Source: Brevundimonas naejangsanensis (GTDB lineage: Bacteria > Pseudomonadota > Alphaproteobacteria > Caulobacterales > Caulobacteraceae). From it: a stretch of 64,000 nt of DNA. Where the stretch lies: the NCBI RefSeq assembly GCF_003627995.1, contig NZ_CP032707.1, forward strand, positions 483,501-547,500, given 5' to 3'. The notes below the pieces were generated by a model. The model searched no databases and was not told where the DNA came from. It was given only the letters and a program-made list of their open reading frames with translations. This document shows, in pieces, positions 1 to 7,214 of the stretch; the stretch's first letter is position 1, and each line of letters starts with the position of its first letter. Both the position numbers and the translations under genes were made by a program.

Positions 1-345
1 AGGCGCCGGCATCCGGGCGGCGGCGCGCAGTTCGTCAGCGCGGGTCTCGATGCGGCTTTCGGCCGGGCGGGCGGGGGCGCGGGCGATCAGCACCTCCAGC
101 TCCTGCTTCACGGCGCGGGCCTTGATGATGCGGTCGTGCAGCAGGTCCGTCTCCTGGCCCGAGGCGCGCAGGGTGGCCAGGGCCTGTTCGGCGCGGCCGG
201 CGGCGCTGTTCAGCTCGGTCACGGCGGCGGCGAAGGCCAGCTGCCCCTCGCGCAGGGTCCTGAGCTTGCGCTCCAGCTTGATGCCGTAGCCGATGGCCGC
301 GACCAGCAGCAGCATGAGGATGGAGTCGAGGATGATGCCGGTCAT
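1..345 (-). CDS. DUF6468-type flagellar-cluster protein (3' part cut by window edge)
   Basis: The ATG at 345-343 lies one base after the fliM stop, so this is the third gene of the fliL-fliM operon. The visible 115 residues start with one membrane helix (about residues 4-20), followed by a charged, heptad-like segment rich in Leu, Ala, Glu and Arg that should form a coiled coil. This layout (short N-terminal anchor, then coiled coil, next to fliM) matches the DUF6468 proteins found in alphaproteobacterial flagellar clusters. Their molecular role is not established; a structural or assembly role near the basal body is inference. The reading frame runs off the left end, so the C-terminus is unknown. 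Confidence 0.7.
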   Translation of the reverse strand, partial: MTGIILDSILMLLLVAAIGYGIKLERKLRTLREGQLAFAAAVTELNSAAGRAEQALATLRASGQETDLLHDRIIKARAVKQELEVLIARAPARPAESRIETRADELRAAARMPAP

Positions 346-346
346 G

Positions 347-1402
347 TCAGCTGTTCCCTCTGGTGATGCGGGCGGCGGCGTCGGTGCTGATGGGGGCCTC
401 GACGCGGACGGCGATGTGCTGCCCCCGGCGGCCCATGCGGCCGGTGGTCAGCGGGATCGAGCCCGCGCGCACCGACACCTCGGAGTCCGGGGTGGCGTTC
501 AGCATCAGGGTGTCGCCGACCTTCAGGTCCAGCACCTTGGACAGGGGCATCTGCTGCTCGTCGAGCACGCAGCGCACCTCGGTCTCCGTGGTCCAGAGCT
601 CGGTGGCCAGGTGGCCTTCCCAGATGTTGTCGCGGCCGAACTTCTCGCCCATGAACTGCTGCAGCAGCATCTTGCGGATGGGCTCCAGCGTCGAATAGGG
701 CAGCAGCAGTTCGACCCGGCCGCCGCGATCTTCCATGTCGATGCGCAGCTTGACCAGGATGGCGGCGTTGGCCGGGCGCGCGATGGCGGCGAAGCGGGGG
801 TTGGTCTCCAGCCGGTCCAGATTGAAGTGGACGGGGGTCAGCGGCTCGAACGCCTGGCGCGCATCGTTCAGGATGACCTCGATCATGCGCTGCACCAGCA
901 CCCGTTCGATGGTGGTGTAGGGCCGGCCCTCGATCCGCAGGGCCGCCGTGCCGCGACGCCCGCCCAGCAAGACGTCGACGATGGAGTAGATCAGGTTGGA
1001 GTCGACCGTCAGCAGGCCGTAGTTGTCCAGTTCCTCGGCCCGGAACACCGCCAGGATGGCCGGCAGGGGGATGGAGTTCAGATAGTCGCCGAAGCGGATC
1101 GAGCTGATGGTGTCGAGGCTGACCTCGACGTTGTCGGAGGTGAAGTTGCGAAGGCTGGTCGTCATCAGCCGCACCAGGCGGTCGAAGACGATCTCGAGCA
1201 TCGGCAGGCGCTCGTAGGACACCAGGGCCGAGTTGATGATGGCGCGGATGCCGCTGCGCTCATTATCGTCGCCGTCGCCCATGTCGAAGCCCAGCAGGCT
1301 GTCGATCTCATCCTGGTTCAGCACGCGCTCGGCCAGGGCCGCCCCGGCGTCGGCCTCGCCAAAGGGGTCCAGAAGGGTGTCGGGCGCCAGGGAGTCGGTC
1401 AT
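347..1402 (-). CDS. fliM: flagellar motor switch protein FliM
   Basis: FliM forms, with FliG and FliN, the cytoplasmic C-ring switch that sets rotation direction in response to CheY-P. At 351 residues it has the family's usual length. The N-terminus carries the CheY-P binding element (LNQDEIDSLLGF, residues 28-39), a central CheC/FliM-like domain follows, and the C-terminal ~80 residues form the SpoA/FliN-like domain (KVGDTLMLN and similar). The ATG is two bases after the fliL stop and the stop is one base before the DUF6468 start, so translational coupling is likely. In Caulobacter, fliLM is an early class II flagellar operon; the CtrA-like box upstream of fliL fits this. Confidence 0.97.
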   Translation of the reverse strand: MTDSLAPDTLLDPFGEADAGAALAERVLNQDEIDSLLGFDMGDGDDNERSGIRAIINSALVSYERLPMLEIVFDRLVRLMTTSLRNFTSDNVEVSLDTISSIRFGDYLNSIPLPAILAVFRAEELDNYGLLTVDSNLIYSIVDVLLGGRRGTAALRIEGRPYTTIERVLVQRMIEVILNDARQAFEPLTPVHFNLDRLETNPRFAAIARPANAAILVKLRIDMEDRGGRVELLLPYSTLEPIRKMLLQQFMGEKFGRDNIWEGHLATELWTTETEVRCVLDEQQMPLSKVLDLKVGDTLMLNATPDSEVSVRAGSIPLTTGRMGRRGQHIAVRVEAPISTDAAARITRGNS

Positions 1403-1404
1403 GC

Positions 1405-2055
1405 CTACTGCACCAGCATCTCTTCGATCAGCACGGCGTCGACCTTGCCCGGCGCGGCGATCAGGTTGACCCGACGCAGGATCTCGGCGCGCAGCTGGAA
1501 CGACCCGGCCGATCCGGCCAGATCCTCGGGCCGCAGCTCGCGCAGGAAGCCCTGGAACATGTCCTGCAGACGCGGGGCCTCGGCCTGAAGGCGCGAGGCG
1601 ACCTCGGCGTCCTTCATCTCCAGCGTCAGGCGCAGCTTCAGATAGGTCGGACGGCCGTCGACCGACTGAATGTTCACGATCATGTCGGGCAGGGTGTAGA
1701 AGGTCACGCCGTCGGGACCGGCCGCGATCTTGCCCGCGCCCTCGGCCGCCTCGCCGCCTTCCTTGCCTCCGCCGCCGTGGCCGCCGCCTTCCTTCTTCTT
1801 CTCCGCCTTGGCCGGAGCCGCATGGCCGCCCGCCGCCTCGGCGGGCTTGGGCTTCATGATGAGGAAGGCCGCCGCCCCGCCCCCGCCCAGCACCACCAGG
1901 GCGGCCGGGATGATGATGAACAGCAGGGGGATCTTCTTCTTGCCGGACGCGGCTTCGCCCTCGGCCCCGGGCTCGCCCTCGCTCACGGCGGGCAGGTTGG
2001 CGTCGTCGCCGATCGGCGCCTCGCTCTTCTTCTTGCCCAGCTTCAGTTTCAGCAT
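1405..2055 (-). CDS. fliL: flagellar basal body-associated protein FliL
   Basis: FliL is a single-pass inner-membrane protein that surrounds the stator and supports torque. The 216-residue product has a basic cytoplasmic tail (LKLKLGKKK), a membrane helix at about 43-67, a His/Gly/Lys-rich periplasmic linker (about 74-115) and the conserved FliL domain (from FYTLPDMIVNIQS to the end). The Gly/His/Lys linker is longer than in enterobacterial FliL, as is common in Caulobacterales. It is the first gene of the leftward operon fliL-fliM-DUF6468, transcribed divergently from flgF. The ATG at 2055 is supported by the position of the CtrA-like box about 50 bases upstream. Confidence 0.95.
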   Translation of the reverse strand: MLKLKLGKKKSEAPIGDDANLPAVSEGEPGAEGEAASGKKKIPLLFIIIPAALVVLGGGGAAAFLIMKPKPAEAAGGHAAPAKAEKKKEGGGHGGGGKEGGEAAEGAGKIAAGPDGVTFYTLPDMIVNIQSVDGRPTYLKLRLTLEMKDAEVASRLQAEAPRLQDMFQGFLRELRPEDLAGSAGSFQLRAEILRRVNLIAAPGKVDAVLIEEMLVQ

Positions 2056-2103
2056 GCGTAAGCCGCCCCGATCCTCACCCTGCCGGGTGTGGGCCGATTT
2101 TGG

Positions 2104-2118
2104 TTAACGAGGCGTTTA
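2104..2118 (-). promoter_or_regulatory. Putative CtrA-binding box upstream of fliL
   Basis: On the minus strand the sequence reads TAAA-N7-TTAACC, seven of eight consensus bases of the CtrA site TTAA-N7-TTAA. It lies about 50 bases upstream of the fliL ATG, where a -35-overlapping CtrA box is expected for a Caulobacter class II flagellar promoter. The match is seen directly; CtrA control is inferred from the known regulation of fliLM in Caulobacter. Confidence 0.6.
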
Positions 2119-2122
2119 CGAT

Positions 2123-2137
2123 CGGCAATTCCTGCCG
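2123..2137 (+). promoter_or_regulatory. Inverted repeat CGGCA-N5-TGCCG, candidate FlbD (ftr) enhancer site
   Basis: A perfect 5-bp inverted repeat with a 5-base spacer sits 56-70 bases upstream of the sigma-54 promoter of flgF and just behind the CtrA-like box of fliL. Caulobacter sigma-54 flagellar promoters are activated by FlbD bound to upstream ftr sites, which contain CGGC/GCCG half-sites. The position fits an enhancer that activates flgF and represses fliL. This is inference from position and half-site sequence. Confidence 0.35.
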
Positions 2138-2192
2138 GGCGCCGCAGGGGTGAAAACCGCTCAAACCCCCATTCCACGGGCATTAACCCTGT

Positions 2193-2207
2193 TGGCACGG
2201 TCGTTGC
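2193..2207 (+). promoter_or_regulatory. Sigma-54 promoter of flgF operon
   Basis: TGGCACG-N4-TTGC is an exact match to the core -24/-12 sigma-54 consensus, with GG at 2194-2195 and GC at 2206-2207. It lies about 30 bases upstream of the flgF ribosome-binding site, so transcription should start near 2218. Rod and ring genes are sigma-54-dependent class III genes in Caulobacter. Confidence 0.85.
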
Positions 2208-2235
2208 GACGGAGAGCGGCGAAAGGAGCCCGCTC

Positions 2236-2973
2236 GTGGAAAACGCCGCCTACATCGGATTGTCGCGCCAGATGACGCTTCGCCGCGAGCTGGACATCGT
2301 GGCCAACAACGTCGCCAACGCCGACACCACCGGCTTCAAGGTCGAACAGCTGATGGTCGGGACCGAGATCGGCCCGCGCGCCCGCAATGACGCCATCCGT
2401 CCTTCGGCCAGCTTCGTACTGGACAAGGGCGTGGGCCGCGACTTCGGCCAGGGCGCGCTGAAGCAGACCGGCCGCGACCTGGACTTCGCCATCGAGGGCG
2501 AAGGCGCCTTCTTCACCGTGCAGACCCCGTCCGGCCCCGCCTATACCCGCGACGGCGCCTTCGTGACCGATCCCGAAGGACGGCTGACGACCAAGCAGGG
2601 CCTGCCGGTCCTGGCGGACGGCGCCGAGATCGTTCTGGATCCGCAGCGCGGCCCCGCCAGCGTCGGCCACGACGGCACGATCAGCCAGGAAGGCCAAGCC
2701 GTCGGCCGCCTGACCGTTGTGCGCTTCGACGCCCTGGGCGCCCTGCAGAAGAGCGGCGACGGCCTGTATCGCAACGCCTCGAACGCCCAGCCCATGGAGG
2801 CGACCGACGCCCAGGTCCGCCAGGGGATGCTGGAGGGGTCGAACGTCAATCCGCTTCTGGAAATCACCAATCTCATCGAGATCAACCGCGCCTATGAGCG
2901 CGTGACCAAGATGATCGAAAGCACCAACGACCTGTCGCGCCGCTCGGTCGAGCGGCTGGGCCGGGTCTCGTAA
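2236..2973 (+). CDS. flgF: flagellar basal-body rod protein FlgF
   Basis: FlgF is a proximal-rod protein exported by the flagellar type III system. The GTG at 2236 is chosen because an AGGAG ribosome-binding site lies at 2224-2228 and the protein then begins VENAAYIGLSRQMTLRRELD, the usual FlgF N-terminus; an ATG 147 bases upstream would place the sigma-54 promoter inside the gene. The 245-residue product has the rod N-motif (VANNVANADTTGFK), the central FlgE/F/G domain and the C-terminal rod domain (EGSNVNPLLEITNLIEINRAYE). It is first in the flgF-flgG-flgA-flgH operon, with 14 bases to flgG. Confidence 0.95.
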   Translation: MENAAYIGLSRQMTLRRELDIVANNVANADTTGFKVEQLMVGTEIGPRARNDAIRPSASFVLDKGVGRDFGQGALKQTGRDLDFAIEGEGAFFTVQTPSGPAYTRDGAFVTDPEGRLTTKQGLPVLADGAEIVLDPQRGPASVGHDGTISQEGQAVGRLTVVRFDALGALQKSGDGLYRNASNAQPMEATDAQVRQGMLEGSNVNPLLEITNLIEINRAYERVTKMIESTNDLSRRSVERLGRVS

Positions 2974-2987
2974 GGGAGAGCTGAGAC

Positions 2988-3776
2988 ATGCGCGCGCTTC
3001 GCACCGCCGCCACCGGCATGGCTGCCCAGCAGCTGAACGTGGAGGTCATCTCCAACAACATCGCCAACATGAACACGGTCGGCTACAAGCGCCAGCGGGC
3101 CGAGTTCCAGGACCTGCTGTACCAGAACGTCGAGCGCATGGGGGCCCAGTCCTCGTCGCAGGGCACCGTGGTTCCCACCGGCATCCAGATCGGTTCGGGC
3201 GTCAAGGCGGGCAGCGTCTATCGGATCACCGAACAGGGCAGCCCGAACCGCACCGGCAACACCTACGACATCGCCATCCAGGGCAAGGGCTATTTCCAGA
3301 TCACCATGCCCTCGGGCGAGCTGGCCTACACCCGCGCGGGCAACTTCACCGTCAACGGCGAAGGCCAGCTGGTGACGGACGACGGCTATGCGGTCGAGCC
3401 CGCCATCGCCATCCCGCAAGACGCCCTGGACGTCTCCATCTCCAAGTCGGGCCAGGTCCAGGTGACCACCGCCGGCCAGACCGAGCCGCAGGTCGTGGGC
3501 CAGCTGGAGCTGGCCACCTTCTTCAACGAGGCGGGCCTGGAAGCCATCGGCGACAACCTGCTGCTGGAGACGGCGGCCTCGGGCCCGGCCACGGTCGGCG
3601 CGCCCGGCGAGGTCGGCTACGGCACCCTGCTGCAGCACTACACCGAGGCCTCGAACGTCGACGCGGTCAGCGAGATCAGCGCCCTGATCGTGGCCCAGCG
3701 CGCCTATGAGATGAACTCCAAGGTCATCACCACCGCCGACGAGATGCTGTCCGTCTCGGCCCAGGTGAAGAGCTAA
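2988..3776 (+). CDS. flgG: flagellar distal rod protein FlgG
   Basis: FlgG builds the distal rod between the proximal rod and the hook. The 262-residue length is typical. N-terminal rod motif: SNNIANMNTVGYKRQ (about 23-37); central FlgE/F/G domain with YFQITMPSGELAYTRAGNF; C-terminal TEASNVDAVSEISALIVAQRAYEMNSKVI. The ATG follows a GGGAGAG ribosome-binding site 5 bases upstream. It follows flgF and precedes flgA (16-base gap), the class III rod/ring operon order seen in Caulobacter. Confidence 0.97.
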   Translation: MRALRTAATGMAAQQLNVEVISNNIANMNTVGYKRQRAEFQDLLYQNVERMGAQSSSQGTVVPTGIQIGSGVKAGSVYRITEQGSPNRTGNTYDIAIQGKGYFQITMPSGELAYTRAGNFTVNGEGQLVTDDGYAVEPAIAIPQDALDVSISKSGQVQVTTAGQTEPQVVGQLELATFFNEAGLEAIGDNLLLETAASGPATVGAPGEVGYGTLLQHYTEASNVDAVSEISALIVAQRAYEMNSKVITTADEMLSVSAQVKS

Positions 3777-3792
3777 AGGGAGAGGCTGAGCC

Positions 3793-4587
3793 ATGAAGCG
3801 CGCCCTGGTCCTCGCCGCTGTCCTGACCGCCCTCGCCGCCCCGGCGCTCGCCGGGCCGGTCACCCTGCTGGCCGATCCGGTCGACGACGACGGCCGCATC
3901 ACCCTGGGCGAGCTGTTCGACGGCGCGGGCGCCGCGTCCGGCGTGGTCGTCGGCCGCCGCACCGGGGCCACCGCCGTGCTGGAGGCCGCCCAGGTCCAGA
4001 TCGCCGCCCGCCGCGCCGGGTTGGAGTGGAGCAACCCCAGCGGCCTGCGCCGCATCGTGGTGCGCGAGGGCGGCGCCCTTCCCGGCGGGGCTTTGGCCGC
4101 CGAAGCCTCGGCCCGTCCCGCCGCCGCCAGCATCGGCGCCCCGGCGCGCATGGGCGCCAGCGTCGAGGTCCTGACCTACGCCCGCAGCCTGGCCGCCGGC
4201 GAGGTGGTCCAGCCCGAGGACGTGGTCTGGGCCCCCGTGCAGTCGCACCTGGCCCCCGCCGGCGCGCCCCAGGACGCCGAGGCCGTGATCGGCCTGCAGG
4301 CCAAGCGCGCCCTGCGCGCCGGATCGCCCGTGGGCCCGCGCGACCTGGCCTCGCCCCAGGTCATCGCCCGCAACGACATGGTCGAGGTGGCCTACCTCTC
4401 CGACGGGGTCGAGCTGACCGTCACCGGCAAGGCGACCCGCAACGCCTCGGCCGGCGAGGCCGTGCCGATCCTCAACGTCCAGTCCAACCGCACCATCGAC
4501 GCCGTGGCCGTGGCCCCCGGCCGGGCTGTCGCCGGCCCCGCCGCCCAGGCGGCCCGCCGCAACCCGCAACAGTTCGCCGCCCGTTGA
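3793..4587 (+). CDS. flgA: flagellar basal-body P-ring formation chaperone FlgA
   Basis: FlgA is a periplasmic chaperone for assembly of the P ring (FlgI). The 264-residue protein opens with a Sec signal peptide (MKRALVLAAVLTALAAPALA) and has the SAF domain in its C-terminal half, with the typical stretches VLTYARSLAAGEVVQPEDVV, ALRAGSPVGPRDL and DGVELTVTGKATRNASAGE. It is preceded by GGGAGAGGC and lies between flgG and flgH. flgI is not in the window. Confidence 0.92.
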   Translation: MKRALVLAAVLTALAAPALAGPVTLLADPVDDDGRITLGELFDGAGAASGVVVGRRTGATAVLEAAQVQIAARRAGLEWSNPSGLRRIVVREGGALPGGALAAEASARPAAASIGAPARMGASVEVLTYARSLAAGEVVQPEDVVWAPVQSHLAPAGAPQDAEAVIGLQAKRALRAGSPVGPRDLASPQVIARNDMVEVAYLSDGVELTVTGKATRNASAGEAVPILNVQSNRTIDAVAVAPGRAVAGPAAQAARRNPQQFAAR

Positions 4588-4601
4588 GCGAGAGAGTCAT
4601 C

Positions 4602-5324
4602 ATGCGCCCCATCACCGTCGCCGCCCTGTCGCTGTCCGCCCTCTCCCTGGCCGCCTGCTCCACCGCCATCGAGGCGGTGAAGGGGCCCGAACTGGCCCCC
4701 ATCGGCTATCCGGCCGCCCTGGTCCCGGTCGAGCAGGCCTATCTGCCCGAGCCGACCTCGGCCAGCGCCAACAGCCTGTGGCGCACCGGCGCGCGCAGCT
4801 TCTTCGGCGACCAGCGGGCGCGCCGCGTCGGCGACATCCTGACCGTGGCCATCGACATCAACGACCGCGCCCAAACCCAGAACGCGACCCAGCGCAGCCG
4901 CTCCAACAGCGCCTCGGGCGGGGTGACCCATTTCTTCGGCCTGGAGAACAGCCTGGGCCGCGCCTTCCCCGGCGGCTTCGACCCGGCCAACATGATCGGT
5001 ACGGAAGGCGAAGTCACCGCCAACGGCTCGGGCAGCGTCAACCGCTCGGAGCGGGTCAACCTGACGGTCGCCGCCGTCGTCACCGCCGTCATGCCCAACG
5101 GCAACCTGGTCATCCAGGGTCGGCAAGAAGTGCGCACCAACCGCGAGGTGCGCGAGCTGACCGTGGCCGGCATCGTCCGGCCCGAGGACATCTCCAGCGC
5201 CAACACCATCCGCCACAGCCAGATCGCCGAGGCGCGCATCAGCTACGGCGGACGCGGCGACATCAGCCGGATGCAGGCGACGCCCGCGGCCCAGTCCCTG
5301 GTCGAGCGCTTCAGCCCCTTCTGA
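4602..5324 (+). CDS. flgH: flagellar L-ring lipoprotein FlgH
   Basis: FlgH forms the L ring in the outer membrane. The ATG at 4602 is chosen because it gives a lipoprotein signal (MRPITVAALSLSALSLAAC, lipobox Cys19) and follows a GAGAGAG ribosome-binding site; the frame is open far upstream only as a shadow of flgA. The 240-residue product has the family core RVGDILTVAIDINDRAQ, a Gly/Ser-rich middle, MPNGNLVIQGRQEVRTNREVRELTVAGIVRPEDI and the C-terminal HSQIAEARISYGGRGDI. It is the last gene of the flgFGAH operon; no clear terminator follows. Confidence 0.96.
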   Translation: MRPITVAALSLSALSLAACSTAIEAVKGPELAPIGYPAALVPVEQAYLPEPTSASANSLWRTGARSFFGDQRARRVGDILTVAIDINDRAQTQNATQRSRSNSASGGVTHFFGLENSLGRAFPGGFDPANMIGTEGEVTANGSGSVNRSERVNLTVAAVVTAVMPNGNLVIQGRQEVRTNREVRELTVAGIVRPEDISSANTIRHSQIAEARISYGGRGDISRMQATPAAQSLVERFSPF

Positions 5325-5448
5325 TCGCTGTTCACCGAAACGTGTGATTCAGGTGTCTCCTCATCACGAATCGCACCTCGGCCCAGCGGAGCCGTGAACC
5401 GTTAACAAGCGACCCGCGTTTGCCCTGTCGAACGCGAGTGAACTTGTC

Positions 5449-5916
5449 ATGCGTAAAACCGTCTTCTCCGCCCTGGCGGCCGTGGGGCTAGCCGCCTTCG
5501 CCGCCCATGCGGCGACCTACGCCCCCGCCTCTTCCCAGAACGGCGCTGCCGGGTGGCACATGCTCCATGAGGGCGCGATGGCCAAACTGGCCTACGGCCT
5601 GCCGGATTCGGACCAGCTGGCCTTGATGCTGACCTGCGCGCCGGGCGACCGCGCCGCCGTGGTCTATGGCGACGTCCACCCCCGCAGCCCGGCCCTGGTC
5701 CTGGCCGCCCAGGGACCGCAGCCCATCGACCCCCTGTCGGACGGCGAGGCCTATGAGGCGCGGCTGCCGCTCAGCGACGCGGCCCTGACCGGCCTGGCGC
5801 GCGGCGGGCGGATGACCGTCCAGACCGAGGCCGGAGACCGCCAGCTGACCGCCACCCGCGCCGAGCGGCGCATGGTCCAGGGCTTTCTTAGCTATTGCGC
5901 TTCGGGACAGGCCTGA
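5449..5916 (+). CDS. Secreted protein of unknown function, paralogue 1 of 3
   Basis: This 155-residue protein has a Sec signal peptide (about residues 1-21, ending AFAAHAA). I do not recognise the family. It shares a pattern with the two genes that follow: a YGLPDSD-type stretch, then L-x-C-x-PG (LTCAPG), a variable beta-rich middle, and a C-terminal F-x-x-x-C (FLSYC). The two shared cysteines could form a disulfide in the periplasm. It starts 124 bases after flgH, and the gap holds GTTAAC but no convincing promoter or terminator. Whether it belongs to the flagellar regulon is unknown. Confidence 0.7.
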   Translation: MRKTVFSALAAVGLAAFAAHAATYAPASSQNGAAGWHMLHEGAMAKLAYGLPDSDQLALMLTCAPGDRAAVVYGDVHPRSPALVLAAQGPQPIDPLSDGEAYEARLPLSDAALTGLARGGRMTVQTEAGDRQLTATRAERRMVQGFLSYCASGQA

Positions 5917-5953
5917 TCACAGTCCCGCCGTCTTCCTCAGCGGGGGCTGAATC

Positions 5954-6433
5954 ATGACCGCAGTGCTCGGCCTGGCCCAGGCCCTGATGCTCGCCATGGC
6001 CGTGCAGACGGCGCCTCAGGCGGCCTCGCAGACCGCGCCGGCCGCCGCCGCGCGTCCGGCCGAGGCCTGGACCTGGACCCTCTACAACGGCGACGGCCCG
6101 CTGGTCCTGGCCAATGAGATTCCCGACACGCCGCGTCTGCGCACCACCCTGGAGTGCATGCCCGGCTCCAGCATCGCCCGCCTGACCTTCCATGAGACGC
6201 CCGGCGCCGACGGCTTCGCCACGGTCCGCTCCGGCGCCGCCTCGGCCGAGGTGGAGACGCGGTCGCGACGCGGACGGCTCGAGACCGCCCTGCGCGCCGA
6301 CCACCCCGTCTTCGCCGCCTTCCTGGCCTCGGGGCGGCTGAGCCTCGCCGTCGGCGACCAGACGCTTTCAATCGAGATCGATCGCGCGAATCTGCCCAAG
6401 CTTCGCCGGTTCGCCGAATTGTGCACCGGCTGA
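5954..6433 (+). CDS. Secreted protein of unknown function, paralogue 2 of 3
   Basis: This 159-residue protein has a hydrophobic N-terminus (VLGLAQALMLAMAVQ) followed by an Ala/Pro/Gln-rich stretch, consistent with a signal peptide ending near residue 30. It carries the family pattern of its neighbours: NEIPDTPRLRTTLECMPG (L-x-C-x-PG) and the C-terminal FAELCTG. It starts 37 bases after paralogue 1 and ends 8 bases before paralogue 3, so the three are probably one operon. Function unknown. Sequence identity among the three outside the two cysteine motifs is low, implying old tandem duplication. Confidence 0.7.
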   Translation: MTAVLGLAQALMLAMAVQTAPQAASQTAPAAAARPAEAWTWTLYNGDGPLVLANEIPDTPRLRTTLECMPGSSIARLTFHETPGADGFATVRSGAASAEVETRSRRGRLETALRADHPVFAAFLASGRLSLAVGDQTLSIEIDRANLPKLRRFAELCTG

Positions 6434-6441
6434 GGAGAAGG

Positions 6442-6939
6442 ATGCGCCCGACCGTCTGGCTGATCGCCGCCGCCGCCATCGCGGCCCTCGGAGCCTGCGC
6501 CCCGCGCATGGCCCCGCTGTCGCTCGTAGCCGCGGGCACGCCCCGCCCGGCCGAGGGCTACGACTGGTTCCTGAACGAGGACCCCGACGAGCCGCGCCTG
6601 TCCTACGGCCTGGCCCAGTCGGACGAGGTTCCCCTCAGCCTCATGTGCGCCCCCGGCTCTGGCAAGGTCGGCCTGGCCCTGGCCGGCGACCGCCGCTCGG
6701 GCGGCGCCATCACCCTGGAATCCGGCGGCGAGACAGAGACCTACCCCGCCCGGACCGAAGCGGCCGAGATGCACGACGGCGTCCAGCTGGTCGCCTCGGC
6801 CCCGACGTCGGACCCCGTCTTCCAGCGCTTTCGCCGCCTCGGCTGGCTGGCGCTGCTGGAGGGCGAGGCGCGCTGGATGATGGCCGCCCAGCCCGGCTCC
6901 GAAACGCGCGCCGCCCGCTTCCTGGACCTGTGCGCCTGA
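6442..6939 (+). CDS. Lipoprotein of unknown function, paralogue 3 of 3
   Basis: The ATG at 6442 is preferred over the GTG 21 bases upstream because GAGGAGAAGG lies just before it and the product then opens with a lipoprotein signal (MRPTVWLIAAAAIAALGAC, Cys19). The 165-residue protein repeats the family pattern: YDWFLNEDPDEPRLSYGLAQSD, LSLMCAPG and the C-terminal FLDLCA. Its lipidation separates it from paralogues 1 and 2, which appear soluble. It is the last gene before a 145-bp palindromic repeat element. Confidence 0.7.
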   Translation: MRPTVWLIAAAAIAALGACAPRMAPLSLVAAGTPRPAEGYDWFLNEDPDEPRLSYGLAQSDEVPLSLMCAPGSGKVGLALAGDRRSGGAITLESGGETETYPARTEAAEMHDGVQLVASAPTSDPVFQRFRRLGWLALLEGEARWMMAAQPGSETRAARFLDLCA

Positions 6940-7003
6940 GCAGGACGTTTGACCGCGTCGCCCGTTCCCTTCCCCATGTTTTGGCTGAGGTCACCCAATG
7001 GCC

Positions 7004-7148
7004 CCCTTCCCCCTCGATGGGGGAAGGGACGGGGATGCGGGTGTGAGCGCGACATTGCCGATAGAGCGCCTGAGGCGAGCGTCTCCTGAGACCTGCGGGA
7101 CCCGGCCTGCCTTCACCCCACCCAACCCTCCCCCATCGAGGGGGAGGG
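7004..7148. repeat. Palindromic intergenic element, family A, copy 1
   Basis: A 145-bp element with a strong hairpin at each end: 7004-7028 (CCCTTCCCCC-TCGA-TGGGGGAAGGG) and 7126-7148 (CCCTCCCCCATCGAGGGGGAGGG). The arms are extended inward by GGGGATGCGGGTG on the left and CACCCCACCC on the right, and the middle holds GCGCCTGAGGCG-AGCGTCTCC. A second complete copy of nearly the same length lies at 19247-19393 and a single arm at 44356-44378. It carries no gene, like a REP doublet or MITE. Confidence 0.8.
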
Positions 7149-7214
7149 CCTTGTTCTGACAATCACCAACACTCTAGGTGGACTCAGCCATCGTCCTTTG
7201 GGAGGGGTTTCATC

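Noticed and set aside
2089..2235. Longer FlgF starting at the ATG at 2089
   Set aside because: It would contain the sigma-54 promoter and the ftr-like repeat inside the coding region and adds 49 residues unknown in FlgF. GTG at 2236 with AGGAG is used instead.
6961..7148. CRISPR-like repeats
   Set aside because: The repeated blocks are palindromic REP-type arms, not regularly spaced direct repeats with unique spacers. No cas gene is in the window.
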